Below, piece by piece: positions 26,002 through 35,234 of a stretch of 64,000 nt of DNA. Positions within the stretch are counted from its first letter, which is position 1. Each line of letters opens with the position of its first letter. Where the stretch lies: the NCBI GenBank assembly GCA_046294915.1, contig JBKBOE010000002.1, forward strand, positions 1 through 64,000, given 5' to 3'. This DNA comes from UBA2336 sp046294915. GTDB taxonomy: Bacteria > Bacteroidota > Bacteroidia > Cytophagales > Cyclobacteriaceae. A program made the translations under genes and the position numbers. The notes beneath the pieces are model-generated. The model searched no databases. It saw only the letters and a list, made by a program, of their open reading frames with translations, and was not told the origin of the DNA.

Positions 26002-26562
26002 GGTTACCGGCAGATCAAATTCCTGAAAAATTTCCCATGCTTTTCCGTTATGCTTTAGTAAAGCAATTTGCTTGGTCAAAAAATCACCGCTGAATGGTTT
26101 ATCCTTAAACTCATCCCAGGCAGTTTTGAAAGCTGCTTTTTTCAAATCGCGAAAGGCCAGCGTTACGTGCGGATGAAACGGATGGTTTTTATGGTTGGCA
26201 TTGAACAGGTTAAGTTCCTGCCGGCAAAACCTTGCCAATTTTCGCTGCAGATTATCCAGTGCTTCGGATTGCTGTATCTCAACAAACAGTACCCGTGGCG
26301 GAAAACAGCCAAAGTTTTGGAACTGAACCTGAACAGGCGAACAGGTTGAAAAAAAATAATTCAACTTTTCGATAAGGACTTTCTCTTTTTCGCATTTCCA
26401 CTGAAACGGCATGTGCAGTGTAATGTGGGGTGGCGACCTTAGCGCTGCGCTGCTTCCGTACACATTCCGGAAATATTCCTTTAGGTCTGTTATGGTAGAG
26501 GCAAACGGTTCAGGCAGCACTATGGCAATGAAGTAAAGATTCTTCTCCTTACGTGCATTCAC
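25984..26562 (-). CDS. 2H phosphoesterase (2'-5' RNA ligase family)
   Basis: 192 residues. The two signature motifs are present: HITLHMPF near residue 46 and HPHVTLAF near residue 132, giving the two HxT/HxH catalytic tetrads of the 2H superfamily. Such enzymes open 2',3'-cyclic phosphates or join 2'-5' RNA ends. The start is GTG at 26562, 2 nt after the stop of the DPP4-like gene (TAGCGGTG), so translation is probably coupled. It overlaps the convergent PLP enzyme by 18 nt. Confidence 0.82.
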   Translation of the reverse strand: MNARKEKNLYFIAIVLPEPFASTITDLKEYFRNVYGSSAALRSPPHITLHMPFQWKCEKEKVLIEKLNYFFSTCSPVQVQFQNFGCFPPRVLFVEIQQSEALDNLQRKLARFCRQELNLFNANHKNHPFHPHVTLAFRDLKKAAFKTAWDEFKDKPFSGDFLTKQIALLKHNGKAWEIFQEFDLPVTLPDFR

Positions 26563-26564
26563 CG

Positions 26565-28727
26565 CTACAGCTTTTCCAGAATAAACTCCGTCATCATGGT
26601 ATATAAATGATGGCGCCTCCGGGCTCCGCGTATTCCGTGCGGATCATCCGGATAATAAAACGACCGGAACTGCTTGCCCGCATTGATCAGGGCATCCTGC
26701 AAGGCTACCGAGTTTTGAAAGTGCACGTTATCATCTCCGGTACCGTGGATGAGCATAAAGTAGTCACTAAGTCTGTCGGCAAATTTAATGGGCGAATTGT
26801 TATCATACCCGCTGGCATTATCAACGGGTAAACTCATGTACCGTTCTGTATAAACATTATCGTAATACCGCCAGTTGGTTACGGGCGCTCCGGCAATACC
26901 CAGTTTATACACGCCAGCGCCCTTTGTCATAACCAACGATGCCATAAAGCCGCCATAGCTCCATCCATAAATTCCAAGCCGACTGCCATCTACATACGGC
27001 AGTGAGGCGAGATATTTTCCGCCAGCCAGCAAATCCTCCAATTCCATTTTGCCCATTTCCTTATAGGTTTGCTTCACAAATTTTTCTCCGCGGTAGCCTG
27101 AACCGCGGGTATCCAGTGTAACTACGAGGTAGCCTTTCTGAACCAGTAACTGTCCCCAGGTGTCAGGGCCATAGGCATCGCGTACACTTGGCGAACGTGG
27201 ACCGCTGTATTGAAATACCATGACCGGATACTTTTTTGACTGATCAAAATCGCGAGGCTTCATAATGGTCGCATCCAGTTGCGTTACGCCATCGGCAGAC
27301 GGATACATGAAGAACTCTTTGGTAACAAGACCGTACTCTTCCGCCTTCCTGCCAAGTGCTTCGTTGGTTTCAAGCACCCTCATCTGCTTGTTCCCTTTTA
27401 TCTGAAATAAAGTTACCTGCAAAGGCTGCGTAGCACTGGTGAAGTAATCGAGGTAGTATTGGCAGTCGGTGCTCAGGTTTATGGTATGGGTGCCCGGCTT
27501 CACGGTTAATACAGTTTTCTTCTTGCCATCATAGCTGATGGCATAAAACTGGCGGCTAAGGTGCCCGCCTTCTGTAGAGAGGTAGTATATGTTTTTAGAT
27601 TTCTCATCCGCTCCAAGAAATTCAGTAACTTCCCAATCACCTCGGGTAATCTGGTTAAGTAGTTTTCCATCAAGCGTATAGAGATACAAATGTTTATACC
27701 CGCTTTGTTCGCTGGAATAAATAAAGTGTTTACCATCGTTCAGGTAGGTGAGGTCATCACAATAGTCAATATCAACATACGTATCATTCTTCTCGGTTAA
27801 TACCACTTTGCTGGCACCCGTAGTTGCATCGGCATGAAGAATATCGAGCACATTCTGCAGGCGGTTCAGCCTGCGGATAGAAAGTACATTGGGGTTGGTC
27901 GTCCATTTAACGCGTGGAATATAAATATCCGTTTCGCTGCCTATGTCGGCTTTTATCTTTTTACCGGTTGCCAGATCATAGATCCATATTTCCACCACCG
28001 AGTTGGCTTCACCGGCTTTTGGATACTTGAATACATAGTCTTCCGGATACAGCGCTCCTTTGTTCCACTTTTGCATGGTGTATTGCCTCACGTTCGATTC
28101 ATCAAAGCGATGGTAAGCCAGTTTTTTTCCATCGGGTGACCAGTAAAAGGCTTTGGCAAAACTGAATTCCTCTTCATACACCCAGTCGGTGCTGCCGTTT
28201 ATAATATGATTGAACTTACCGTCATCGGTAACCTGCACTTCCTTCATGGTAGAAAGGTTAACATAAAACAGGTTGTTGTTGCGCACAAACGCCACGTTGG
28301 CCGCATCGGGAGAAAAGGTTGCATAGGATTGCTTCCCGTTGGGTGAAAGTTTTTGAAGGGTTTTGGTTGTAAGGTCGTAGATATAGTATTCCGCTTTGAA
28401 TGATCTCCGATAGATGCCTTCACGTTCTGTCATCAGCAGTAACTTTTTCTCATCGCTGCTGAATTCATAATCCTGAATGGAAATTTTTGGGGAAAGTGCA
28501 TCGCCATCGCAAAGTGTTTCCTCGGCCTGGCCTGTTGTAATCGAAAACCGTGAAATAACGTTTCCTTCCTGCGATGAATAGTACTTGCCGTCCTTCATCC
28601 AGTTTATTCCGTACACGGAACGTGTGGCAAAGGTATTTCGAAGGGTGAAGTCATCAATAGAAATTTGTTTCTGCGCATATGTAGCAAGTACCTGGAACAC
28701 AAGCAGGGTTGTAATTATTCTTTTCAT
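26565..28727 (-). CDS. Secreted S9 prolyl oligopeptidase family, DPP4-like
   Basis: 720 residues with a signal peptide ending near ATYAQ. The first 470 residues form a beta-propeller of the DPPIV N-terminal type, including WVYEEEFSFAKAFYWSPDG, where the Glu-Glu pair anchors the substrate N-terminus. The hydrolase part has Ser590 in YGWSYGGFM, Asp665/666 in HGTGDDNVHF and His697 in DPHGI. It should release X-Pro or X-Ala dipeptides in the periplasm. It is followed with almost no gap by the 2H phosphoesterase gene. Confidence 0.94.
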   Translation of the reverse strand: MKRIITTLLVFQVLATYAQKQISIDDFTLRNTFATRSVYGINWMKDGKYYSSQEGNVISRFSITTGQAEETLCDGDALSPKISIQDYEFSSDEKKLLLMTEREGIYRRSFKAEYYIYDLTTKTLQKLSPNGKQSYATFSPDAANVAFVRNNNLFYVNLSTMKEVQVTDDGKFNHIINGSTDWVYEEEFSFAKAFYWSPDGKKLAYHRFDESNVRQYTMQKWNKGALYPEDYVFKYPKAGEANSVVEIWIYDLATGKKIKADIGSETDIYIPRVKWTTNPNVLSIRRLNRLQNVLDILHADATTGASKVVLTEKNDTYVDIDYCDDLTYLNDGKHFIYSSEQSGYKHLYLYTLDGKLLNQITRGDWEVTEFLGADEKSKNIYYLSTEGGHLSRQFYAISYDGKKKTVLTVKPGTHTINLSTDCQYYLDYFTSATQPLQVTLFQIKGNKQMRVLETNEALGRKAEEYGLVTKEFFMYPSADGVTQLDATIMKPRDFDQSKKYPVMVFQYSGPRSPSVRDAYGPDTWGQLLVQKGYLVVTLDTRGSGYRGEKFVKQTYKEMGKMELEDLLAGGKYLASLPYVDGSRLGIYGWSYGGFMASLVMTKGAGVYKLGIAGAPVTNWRYYDNVYTERYMSLPVDNASGYDNNSPIKFADRLSDYFMLIHGTGDDNVHFQNSVALQDALINAGKQFRSFYYPDDPHGIRGARRRHHLYTMMTEFILEKL

Positions 28728-28889
28728 CTTATTCAGGTTTCAATACGGTTTCAAATTTTGCATTAAAAAAATTGAAATTGCAATGGATGGGGTGCAGTCG
28801 GATAAATTACCGGATGACCGATATGGATAAAAAAAGAAGTCCGGTATCTATAATTGAAGACGGTTTAATTCATTAAAAGTAAGAAAAGC

Positions 28890-29444
28890 TTAAAATTCAA
28901 TTGGAACAGATACCACAGTCTGATCCCACAATAAGATCATTTCCACTTCCTCGCCCATTTTTTCAAACTGAATGGTAAACTGTTCAAACAGTCGATCCTG
29001 TTTCACCGCATGAACGGGAACCGCGAGTACGTCAAGTGCGGGGTCACGGTTTGCTTCCATTTTGCTGTTCACACCCCACTGTCCATGTTCCGAATTAAAA
29101 ATAACTGTCCAGGTTACCGAATCAGGGATTGTCCAAAGACTGTATTTTCCTGGTGGCAGTTTTTTTCCTTCAATGGTTAAGGTTTTGTTGGTTTCAAACA
29201 CCGTGGCCTCGTTAGCTCCGGTACGCCATACTTTTCCATAAAGCACAAGTGCCCCAAAAATTTCGCGTCCTTTTTTATACGGGCGGTTGTAAAACACCCG
29301 CAGGCGCAGCCCGTTTTCTTCAAAAACTACCTCTTGCTCGGGGCTATACGATTTGGTGCGTTTATACCGGATGTACTCCACCATTAGGACCAGCCCAATA
29401 ATAAGCACCGCACCAACGGCCGAAAAGATCAAAAATTTCTTCAT
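28890..29444 (-). CDS. DUF2911 family membrane-anchored protein
   Basis: 184 residues. One N-terminal hydrophobic segment (AVGALVLIIGLVLMVEYI-like region, residues 8-26) anchors it. RVFYNRPYKKGREIFGALVLYGKVWRTGANEATVFETNKTLTIEGKKLPPGKYSLWTIP is spread over residues 50-110 and contains the conserved YGKVWRTGANEAT block of DUF2911. The function is unknown. It is divergent from the 39-residue membrane protein gene. Confidence 0.85.
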   Translation of the reverse strand: MKKFLIFSAVGAVLIIGLVLMVEYIRYKRTKSYSPEQEVVFEENGLRLRVFYNRPYKKGREIFGALVLYGKVWRTGANEATVFETNKTLTIEGKKLPPGKYSLWTIPDSVTWTVIFNSEHGQWGVNSKMEANRDPALDVLAVPVHAVKQDRLFEQFTIQFEKMGEEVEMILLWDQTVVSVPIEF

Positions 29445-29558
29445 AGAGGTTGTTTACGGAAGTATTCTACAAATTAAAACTTAGAAACAATTTTCATTTC
29501 TGCTATAAAAATTATCCCGATAGGGCTATTTTTACGAGACCCAATCAATTTCTCAGCT

Positions 29559-29678
29559 ATGGATGCATCGTGGACTCCCTTTTACGTAGTAATTGCCCTG
29601 TTTGTTCTGGCCATTATCTCACCATGGATTTTTCCGAACAAAATGGTGAGCAAGGACAAGCACGACAACAAGTTTTAA
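29559..29678 (+). CDS. Putative 39-residue single-pass membrane protein
   Basis: A 40-codon frame starting MDASWTPFYVVIALFVL and ending in a basic, polar tail (KDKHDNKF). One transmembrane helix (residues 8-26) with a positive C-terminal tail suggests an N-out small membrane protein. A TATTTTTA sequence, one base off the -7 consensus, lies 25 nt upstream. The LOG-family gene starts 17 nt after it, so they may be co-transcribed. I do not recognise a named family; codon use looks ordinary. Confidence 0.55.
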   Translation: MDASWTPFYVVIALFVLAIISPWIFPNKMVSKDKHDNKF

Positions 29679-29695
29679 ACATCTATATTTTTCTA

Positions 29696-30232
29696 ATGAA
29701 CATTGCCGTTTTCTGCGGCTCAGCAAAAGGAAAAAATTCTGTTTATGCTGATGCCGCACGAGAGCTGGGCATGTTGCTGGCACAGCGTAACCATACCTTA
29801 ATTTATGGTGGTGGCAACATCGGGCTTATGGGTATTCTGGCTGATGCCGTGTTAAGCCGGGGCGGCAGGGTTATAGGTATTATTCCTGGATTTCTATTCG
29901 AAAAAGAAGTAGGCCACACCGGCCTCAGCCAATTGGAGATTGTAGGCAGCATGCACGAGCGTAAAAAACGCATGGCCGATCTGGCCGATGCCTTTATTAT
30001 GATGCCGGGCGGATGGGGAACACTGGATGAAACCGCGGAGATTTTAACCTGGCGGCAATTAGGCCTGATTACACAGCCATTGGTTATTTTGAATATCAAT
30101 TCATTTTTCGATCCGCTGATCGAACAAATGAACCGTATGACAAAAGAAGGTTTTTTAAAACCCGCACACCTTAATTCCGTTATCATTGATGGCTCACCGG
30201 CCAGGCTACTCGATCAGCTCAGCAACTTGTGA
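29696..30232 (+). CDS. LOG family protein (TIGR00730-type Rossmann fold)
   Basis: 178 residues from the ATG at 29696. The frame is open for 82 codons further up, but that stretch covers the 39-residue protein in another frame and has no family similarity. IAVFCGSAKG, IYGGGNIGLMGILADA, HERKKRMADLADAFIMMPGGWGTLDE are the hallmarks of the LOG family. The PGGxGTxxE motif marks phosphoribohydrolases that release free cytokinin-type bases from nucleotides; in bacteria the true substrate may be AMP or other nucleotides. Confidence 0.9.
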   Translation: MNIAVFCGSAKGKNSVYADAARELGMLLAQRNHTLIYGGGNIGLMGILADAVLSRGGRVIGIIPGFLFEKEVGHTGLSQLEIVGSMHERKKRMADLADAFIMMPGGWGTLDETAEILTWRQLGLITQPLVILNINSFFDPLIEQMNRMTKEGFLKPAHLNSVIIDGSPARLLDQLSNL

Positions 30233-30272
30233 AGCCTGAATAAAAGTTAAGTACCTTGTCGTACAAACGGAC

Positions 30273-31508
30273 ATGAAAAGGTTTATTATCAGTTCGCTTT
30301 TCGTTGCGATTTTCCTTCGGATTAGTTCCGCGCAAAATCTTGGGTTTACCATTACTAATGGTAAGCAGCGTGTAGATATCCCTATTGAAGTGATCAATAA
30401 CCTGATTATTGTTCCGGTAATCCTCAATGAGACACTTCCGCTCAAATTTATTGTTGACACCGGAGTACGCACGGCCATCCTCACCCAAAAGGCCTTTTCC
30501 GATATTCTTCAACTTCAATACAGCAGGAAATACTCCATATCGGGTGCGGGTGGTGAAAAACTGATCGATGCATACGTTACCAACAACGTTTCGCTCCGGT
30601 TACCCGGTGTTGAAGGCAAAGGGCATGCTTTGCTCGTATTGGAAGAAGACTACCTGGAGCTTCGCAATTACCTGGGTACTGATGTTCATGGAATTCTTGG
30701 TTACGAACTGTTCAGCAGGTTCGTTGTAAAATTTGACTACCAGAAAAAAATCATGACCTTAATAATGCCCCATAAATTCAAACCCGGCCGCAAATACACA
30801 GCTATCCCTATTCGCATTCAGGACACCAAACCCTACCTGCTGGCCCCCATAAGCATTGACCAAGGGCACGCATTAAATGCCAAGCTGCTGGTAGATACCG
30901 GTGCCAGCCACGGATTGATGCTTGAGCCGGAGTCGGATGAGCGCATTCGGTTGCCCGAAAAAACAGTAAGCGGAACTATTGGAAGAGGGCTTGGCGGACC
31001 TATTTCTGGTAAAATAGGCCGCATTGAGTCGATTGAATTAGGCGGGCGTACCTTGCGTAAAGTGCTCGTTAACTTTCCCGACAGCAACAGCTATTATGCC
31101 GACTCGCTGTATATCGAACGTGTTGACCGCAATGGTACACTGGGTGGTGAAATACTCAGTCGATTCCATGTAATCATTAATTTTCCGCATGAAAAAATTT
31201 TTCTCAGGCCAACCAGCGCGTTTAACAAACAATTTTATTTTAACCTGAGTGGCGTCAGCATAAGAGCCAAGGGATCTTCACTACGAGCATTTGAAGTATC
31301 CGAAGTACGCTCCGCTTCGGTTGGCGAACGAGCAGGGATACTTCCCGGTGATAACATCATTGCCATTAACAACATTCCTGCCCAGGAAATGAAACTTCAC
31401 CAGATTTATGCCCTCTTTAACTCCAGGCCCGGACGAAAATTAAGACTGGAAATTGACCGGGGTGGCGTAAAGAAAGTAATTAACCTGGTACTCGAAAGCC
31501 AGATTTAA
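30273..31508 (+). CDS. Aspartyl (retropepsin-like) protease with PDZ domain
   Basis: 411 residues with a signal peptide ending near SSAQ. Two retropepsin-like halves are present: FIVDTGVRTAILT near residue 61 and LLVDTGASHGLML near residue 207, each with the DTG catalytic triplet. A PDZ domain fills about residues 335-410 (VRSASVGERAGILPGDNIIAINNIPAQEM). With both DTG copies on one chain it could work as a monomer, unlike retroviral dimers. The substrate is unknown. It is convergent with the response regulator gene (4 nt overlap). Confidence 0.85.
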   Translation: MKRFIISSLFVAIFLRISSAQNLGFTITNGKQRVDIPIEVINNLIIVPVILNETLPLKFIVDTGVRTAILTQKAFSDILQLQYSRKYSISGAGGEKLIDAYVTNNVSLRLPGVEGKGHALLVLEEDYLELRNYLGTDVHGILGYELFSRFVVKFDYQKKIMTLIMPHKFKPGRKYTAIPIRIQDTKPYLLAPISIDQGHALNAKLLVDTGASHGLMLEPESDERIRLPEKTVSGTIGRGLGGPISGKIGRIESIELGGRTLRKVLVNFPDSNSYYADSLYIERVDRNGTLGGEILSRFHVIINFPHEKIFLRPTSAFNKQFYFNLSGVSIRAKGSSLRAFEVSEVRSASVGERAGILPGDNIIAINNIPAQEMKLHQIYALFNSRPGRKLRLEIDRGGVKKVINLVLESQI

Positions 31509-31981
31509 CTGAACAGTTTTAGCAATTCACGCCTGCGCTTATTGTAAGCCTCAGTCAGATACTGCCGGGTTCTTCTGAGTTTCAATGAATTTCTGAGTAC
31601 ATGAAGGAGCGCCTCCCCTGTAAAATTTTTCTTCAATACATAATCGGCTATCTCATTGGATGGCAGTGCTTCTACAAAATTAGAATTTTTTAAAACCGTA
31701 ATCGGAACGTCCTTAGTCTTACGGTTAGCCGATAGGGTAGCTACGGTGTCGCTCAGTTCCTGCCTGCCGATGTTGTCATCAATCAAAATATAATTCGGAC
31801 GGAACTGCAACAGGCGTTGCCAGATGCTCTTCACGTCAAATGCAATTTCAGCGATAATCCGGTGACCGGGCACGCGCTGCAGCACCTCGCGCATATTGCT
31901 CAACTCTATTGGATTGTTACCCACCAGCAGAATATTCACTGCTTTATCCGGTTTGGATGTAGATTTGATCTTTGTTTCCAT
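31505..31981 (-). CDS. Single-domain response regulator-like protein
   Basis: 158 residues. VNILLVGNNPIELSNMREVLQRVPG and NYILIDDNIGRQELSD give the first strand and the phosphoacceptor region of a receiver domain (Asp in ILIDDN), and VPITVLKNSN with DYVLKKNFTGEALLHVL gives the Thr/Ser and Lys positions. The usual DD pair after strand 1 is replaced by NN, so Mg binding and phosphorylation may be weakened. The basic C-terminal tail (about residues 130-158) has no known output domain. No histidine kinase is nearby. Confidence 0.7.
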   Translation of the reverse strand: METKIKSTSKPDKAVNILLVGNNPIELSNMREVLQRVPGHRIIAEIAFDVKSIWQRLLQFRPNYILIDDNIGRQELSDTVATLSANRKTKDVPITVLKNSNFVEALPSNEIADYVLKKNFTGEALLHVLRNSLKLRRTRQYLTEAYNKRRRELLKLFS

Positions 31982-32094
31982 AAGCCAACTACAGATTAAA
32001 CAGACGAATAACGAAAAAGGTTACCCCTGCCGCGTGTCTTTTTTATTACCTTTTGCAAAAAAACATAACCAACTCAAGTAATTCTTTAATTCAT

Positions 32095-33207
32095 TTGAAA
32101 CAGGTTGCTGTTATTGGTGGAGGTTTAGGAGGATTAATTGCTGCAATCCGATTGGCCCGGGCAGGGGTGCCCGTAATTTTGTTTGAAAAAAGAATCTACC
32201 CCTTTCACCGTGTCTGCGGAGAATATATATCAAACGAAACCATTCCTTTCCTTAAACAATCAGAACTTTTTCCGGATGTTTTCAATATGCCCTTCATCAG
32301 TCGGTTTCAGCTCAGTGCCGTAAACGGGAAAAGTTTCGTGCTTCCGCTCGACCTGGGCGGCTTTGGCATCAGCCGGTACGCGTTTGATCATTTTCTCTCA
32401 CAGCAGGCTCGCGCCATTGGCGTACAACTTATCGAAAACTGTGAGGTGAACCAGGTTGAGTTTACTACAAATCGTTTTGTTATTAAGGCAAATGCCAACA
32501 CATATGAAGCCGATGTAGTGCTTGGCGCATACGGAAAACGATCGCGCCTTGACGTTCAAAGCAACCGGGCCTTCACCAGAAATCGCTCGCCCTATGTTGG
32601 CATTAAATATCATATCCAAACTGATCATCCCAACGATTTAATTGCGCTGCACAACTTCAGCGGAGGATACCTGGGCATCAGCAACATTGAGGATGGTAAA
32701 ACCAACATGTGCTATCTGGTTAGTCGCAACGTGCTTAAACAATACGGTACCATCTCTGCATTGGAGGAGCATGAGCTTTTCAAAAATCCACTGATAAAAG
32801 CCATTTACAAGAACGCAGTCTTTCTCTTCGATAAGCCCGAGGTAATCAATGAAGTCTCGTTTGCTTCCAAAGAGCCTGTTTTTAACCACCTGCTCATGGT
32901 AGGTGATGCGGCCGGCATGATTACGCCTCTTTGCGGCAATGGTATGGCCATGGCCATTCACGCAGCCAAACTGGCTGCAGAACTGGTGTTGCAGTACATC
33001 AACGAAGGTCGGTCAAGGGAGTGGCTGGAGAAAAGTTATGAAAGGGCCTGGAAGAAAAATTTTGCGGGCCGGCTGCGATACGGCCGGTGGGTGCAGCATT
33101 ACCTCTTCGGAAGTTCGCTTTCTTCTAACCTGGCGGTTCAATTGGCCATACACCTTCGGCCCGTAGCACGGATGATGATCCGGCAATCACACGGCCAACC
33201 TTTTTAG
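32095..33207 (+). CDS. FAD-dependent oxidoreductase (geranylgeranyl reductase / aromatic hydroxylase type)
   Basis: 370 residues from the TTG at 32095, placed four residues before the dinucleotide-binding VIGGGLGGLIAAIRLARAG. A TTG at 32053 would add 14 residues but lies inside a probable -7 element (TACCTTTT, 32047-32054). FEKRIYPFHRVCGEYIS and MVGDAAGMITPLCGNGMAMAI are the second and third FAD motifs of the UbiH/geranylgeranyl reductase group. It could hydroxylate an aromatic ring or reduce a prenyl chain. It is convergent with the UbiA gene (4 nt overlap) and belongs with the 33-36 kb cluster. Confidence 0.82.
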   Translation: MKQVAVIGGGLGGLIAAIRLARAGVPVILFEKRIYPFHRVCGEYISNETIPFLKQSELFPDVFNMPFISRFQLSAVNGKSFVLPLDLGGFGISRYAFDHFLSQQARAIGVQLIENCEVNQVEFTTNRFVIKANANTYEADVVLGAYGKRSRLDVQSNRAFTRNRSPYVGIKYHIQTDHPNDLIALHNFSGGYLGISNIEDGKTNMCYLVSRNVLKQYGTISALEEHELFKNPLIKAIYKNAVFLFDKPEVINEVSFASKEPVFNHLLMVGDAAGMITPLCGNGMAMAIHAAKLAAELVLQYINEGRSREWLEKSYERAWKKNFAGRLRYGRWVQHYLFGSSLSSNLAVQLAIHLRPVARMMIRQSHGQPF

Positions 33208-34088
33208 AATGCATCCAACACATGCGTTGAATCTAAAAACAGATAGATAAAAAATCCATTCAGGCAAGTTGCTGAAATAAAATTCATTCGCATGGTGTTG
33301 GTGTAGTTTGCTTTTGATCGGTCCCTGCACACCTGCAAAAACCAGTAACCAAAAAATGTTAAAACCGGCAACATAAAAACCACAAAGGATAATGCATACT
33401 TCGGTTGAAAATACATGATGAACAAAAGCGTAAACCCGCCAACAGCAAACGCAAAAATTAATGCCGTAAAGTAAAAGGTACCCGGTATCCCAAGCCGCAG
33501 ACTCATGGAAATATCGCCCCGCTTTAAATCCTCCTCATGCTGGTAAACCTGCGTAAGCGGGTAGCTGCCCCACAGCATAATGCTGGCCAGCATGGCCGGT
33601 GCCAGCACAGCGGGCCGAAGTGCCTGACTAACCGAAAAATCATTCAGGCCGACATAACAGGTGATGAACATGAAAAAACCCTGAAAGAAGCCCGTAATTA
33701 ACCATCCGCCAACCGGGTATTTCTTTAGTCGTGTTAATGGATGACTGTATGCTTTGGAGGCCAGGCCGTACACAAAAACCATAAGGGCAAACGTGGTGTT
33801 TACCTTAACGTATGCCAGTATCAGTGCAGCCGCATCGGCCAACAAGGCGATGTAGTACAAACTTTTGTTCACCGGAGGCGGATGCTTAAGTCCGCCTATG
33901 CTCTTTTCATCCCGGTCAAAGTAACTGTTATACCCGTTGCTGGCCGGATAAAGAAGCAGATGAAGGATTACTGCTACCCAAAGCAGCCTGTTCTCATTCA
34001 GATTGGGCGCAAAACTGAGGCTGAACAGAAACACCGGAAGCAAAAAGTACGAAAACGGAATGCGCAAGTGTAAGAGAGAAGACACCAT
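33204..34088 (-). CDS. UbiA family prenyltransferase
   Basis: 294 residues with about eight transmembrane helices. The first Asp-rich motif is NGYNSYFDRDEKSIGG (residues about 51-66) and the second is EDLKRGDISMS (about residues 190-200); both bind Mg and the prenyl diphosphate. Such enzymes attach a prenyl chain to an aromatic ring or a similar acceptor in the membrane. The usual quinone pathway genes (menA, ubiA neighbours) are absent; instead it diverges from a type III polyketide synthase with a shared 51 bp promoter region, which suggests that the polyketide is its acceptor (inference). Confidence 0.85.
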   Translation of the reverse strand: MVSSLLHLRIPFSYFLLPVFLFSLSFAPNLNENRLLWVAVILHLLLYPASNGYNSYFDRDEKSIGGLKHPPPVNKSLYYIALLADAAALILAYVKVNTTFALMVFVYGLASKAYSHPLTRLKKYPVGGWLITGFFQGFFMFITCYVGLNDFSVSQALRPAVLAPAMLASIMLWGSYPLTQVYQHEEDLKRGDISMSLRLGIPGTFYFTALIFAFAVGGFTLLFIMYFQPKYALSFVVFMLPVLTFFGYWFLQVCRDRSKANYTNTMRMNFISATCLNGFFIYLFLDSTHVLDAF

Positions 34089-34105
34089 AAGTAATGGGTT
34101 ACGAA

Positions 34106-34124
34106 CTAAAATAGACTATTTTAC
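34106..34124. promoter_or_regulatory. Divergent promoter with a perfect 17 bp palindrome
   Basis: TAAAATAG-A-CTATTTTA (34107-34123) sits in the centre of the 51 bp gap between the UbiA and type III PKS genes. Its arms supply TATTTTAC on the plus strand (34117-34124) and TATTTTAG on the minus strand (34106-34113), imperfect TAnnTTTG elements pointing in opposite directions. Both leaders would be only about 10 nt. A dimeric regulator or simply a symmetric bidirectional promoter are both possible. Confidence 0.6.
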
Positions 34125-34139
34125 GATATTATTGAACGT

Positions 34140-35234
34140 ATGAGTTTTATTACCGCCATCGGCACGGCTGTTCCGGAAAGCCGGTTTAGTCAGGAAGCAA
34201 TAGCCAATTTTATGACGAAGGCTATGAACCTGAGTCGTGATGAGGGCCGAAAACTCAGAACTATTTTCAAAGCAAGCGGCATTGATTGGCGCCACTCCGT
34301 GCTTAGCGATTACGGTAAAACAGCAAACTTCACTTTCTACCCCGAAAGCTTCGACCCCTTTCCATCAACCGAAGCACGGCTGGAAGTATATCGCAAAAGT
34401 GCTTTGGCGTTGAGTGTACAGGCTATTTCCGATTGTATAAACGATGGCTCTTTTGATTACCAATCCATCACTCATCTTATCGTTGTAAGTTGTACCGGCA
34501 TGTACGCCCCGGGTCTTGATATTGACCTGGTAAAACACCTTGGCTTACGCGAAAGCATAAACCGTTTATGCATCAACTTCATGGGTTGTTATGCAGCTTT
34601 CAACGCCATTAAGGCAGCACATGCTTTCTGTGCCAGCGAACAGAATGCCCGTGTGTTGGTAGTGTGTACTGAAACCTGCAGCCTGCACTTTCAAAAAGAG
34701 CCTACCGAAGACAACCTGCTGGCCAATGCCCTGTTTGCCGATGGCGCTGCGGCTCTTCTGATAGAAGGCAAGCCGCGCCAGGGATTTAACCTCAGGCCCG
34801 AGGCTTTTTATAACGCCCTTGCCTGTAACGGAACGGAACACATGGCCTGGAGCATAGGCAATCAGGGTTTTGAAATGAAACTTTCGGGCTACGTGCCCGA
34901 AATCATCAAAAGCGGAATCAAAAGTCTCACGGAGCAATTGCTTTTACAACTGAAGAAAAAACTTACGGATATAAAATATTTTGCCATTCATCCGGGCGGT
35001 AAGCGCATCCTTGAGGTGATTGAAGCGCAACTCCAATTAACAACAAGACAAAACCTGCATGCCTACGAGGTTTTGCAAAACTATGGAAACATGTCATCAC
35101 CAACGGTGCTGTTTGTTTTAAAGCGCATTTACGGTCAGCTGGCCGATGCGGACGAAGGCGCCCACATGTTAAGCTTTGCCTTTGGCCCCGGACTTACCAT
35201 GGAAAGCATGTTACTGCGAATTACAAAAGCATGA
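34140..35234 (+). CDS. Type III polyketide synthase
   Basis: 364 residues, the family size. The catalytic triad is visible: Cys150 in INFMGCYAAFNAI, His284 in FAIHPGGKRILE and Asn317 in YGNMSSPTVLFVL. LIVVSCTGMYAPGLDIDLV and LSFAFGPGLTMESMLL are also conserved. It should extend an acyl-CoA starter with malonyl-CoA units and cyclise the chain to a resorcinol, phloroglucinol or pyrone. The product size cannot be read without modelling the pocket. The methyltransferase gene overlaps by 4 nt (ATGA). Confidence 0.93.
   Translation: MSFITAIGTAVPESRFSQEAIANFMTKAMNLSRDEGRKLRTIFKASGIDWRHSVLSDYGKTANFTFYPESFDPFPSTEARLEVYRKSALALSVQAISDCINDGSFDYQSITHLIVVSCTGMYAPGLDIDLVKHLGLRESINRLCINFMGCYAAFNAIKAAHAFCASEQNARVLVVCTETCSLHFQKEPTEDNLLANALFADGAAALLIEGKPRQGFNLRPEAFYNALACNGTEHMAWSIGNQGFEMKLSGYVPEIIKSGIKSLTEQLLLQLKKKLTDIKYFAIHPGGKRILEVIEAQLQLTTRQNLHAYEVLQNYGNMSSPTVLFVLKRIYGQLADADEGAHMLSFAFGPGLTMESMLLRITKA

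Noticed and set aside
29450..29695. 82-codon upstream extension of the LOG protein
   Set aside because: It has no family similarity, lies over the 39-residue membrane protein in another frame, and the family starts at the ATG at 29696.
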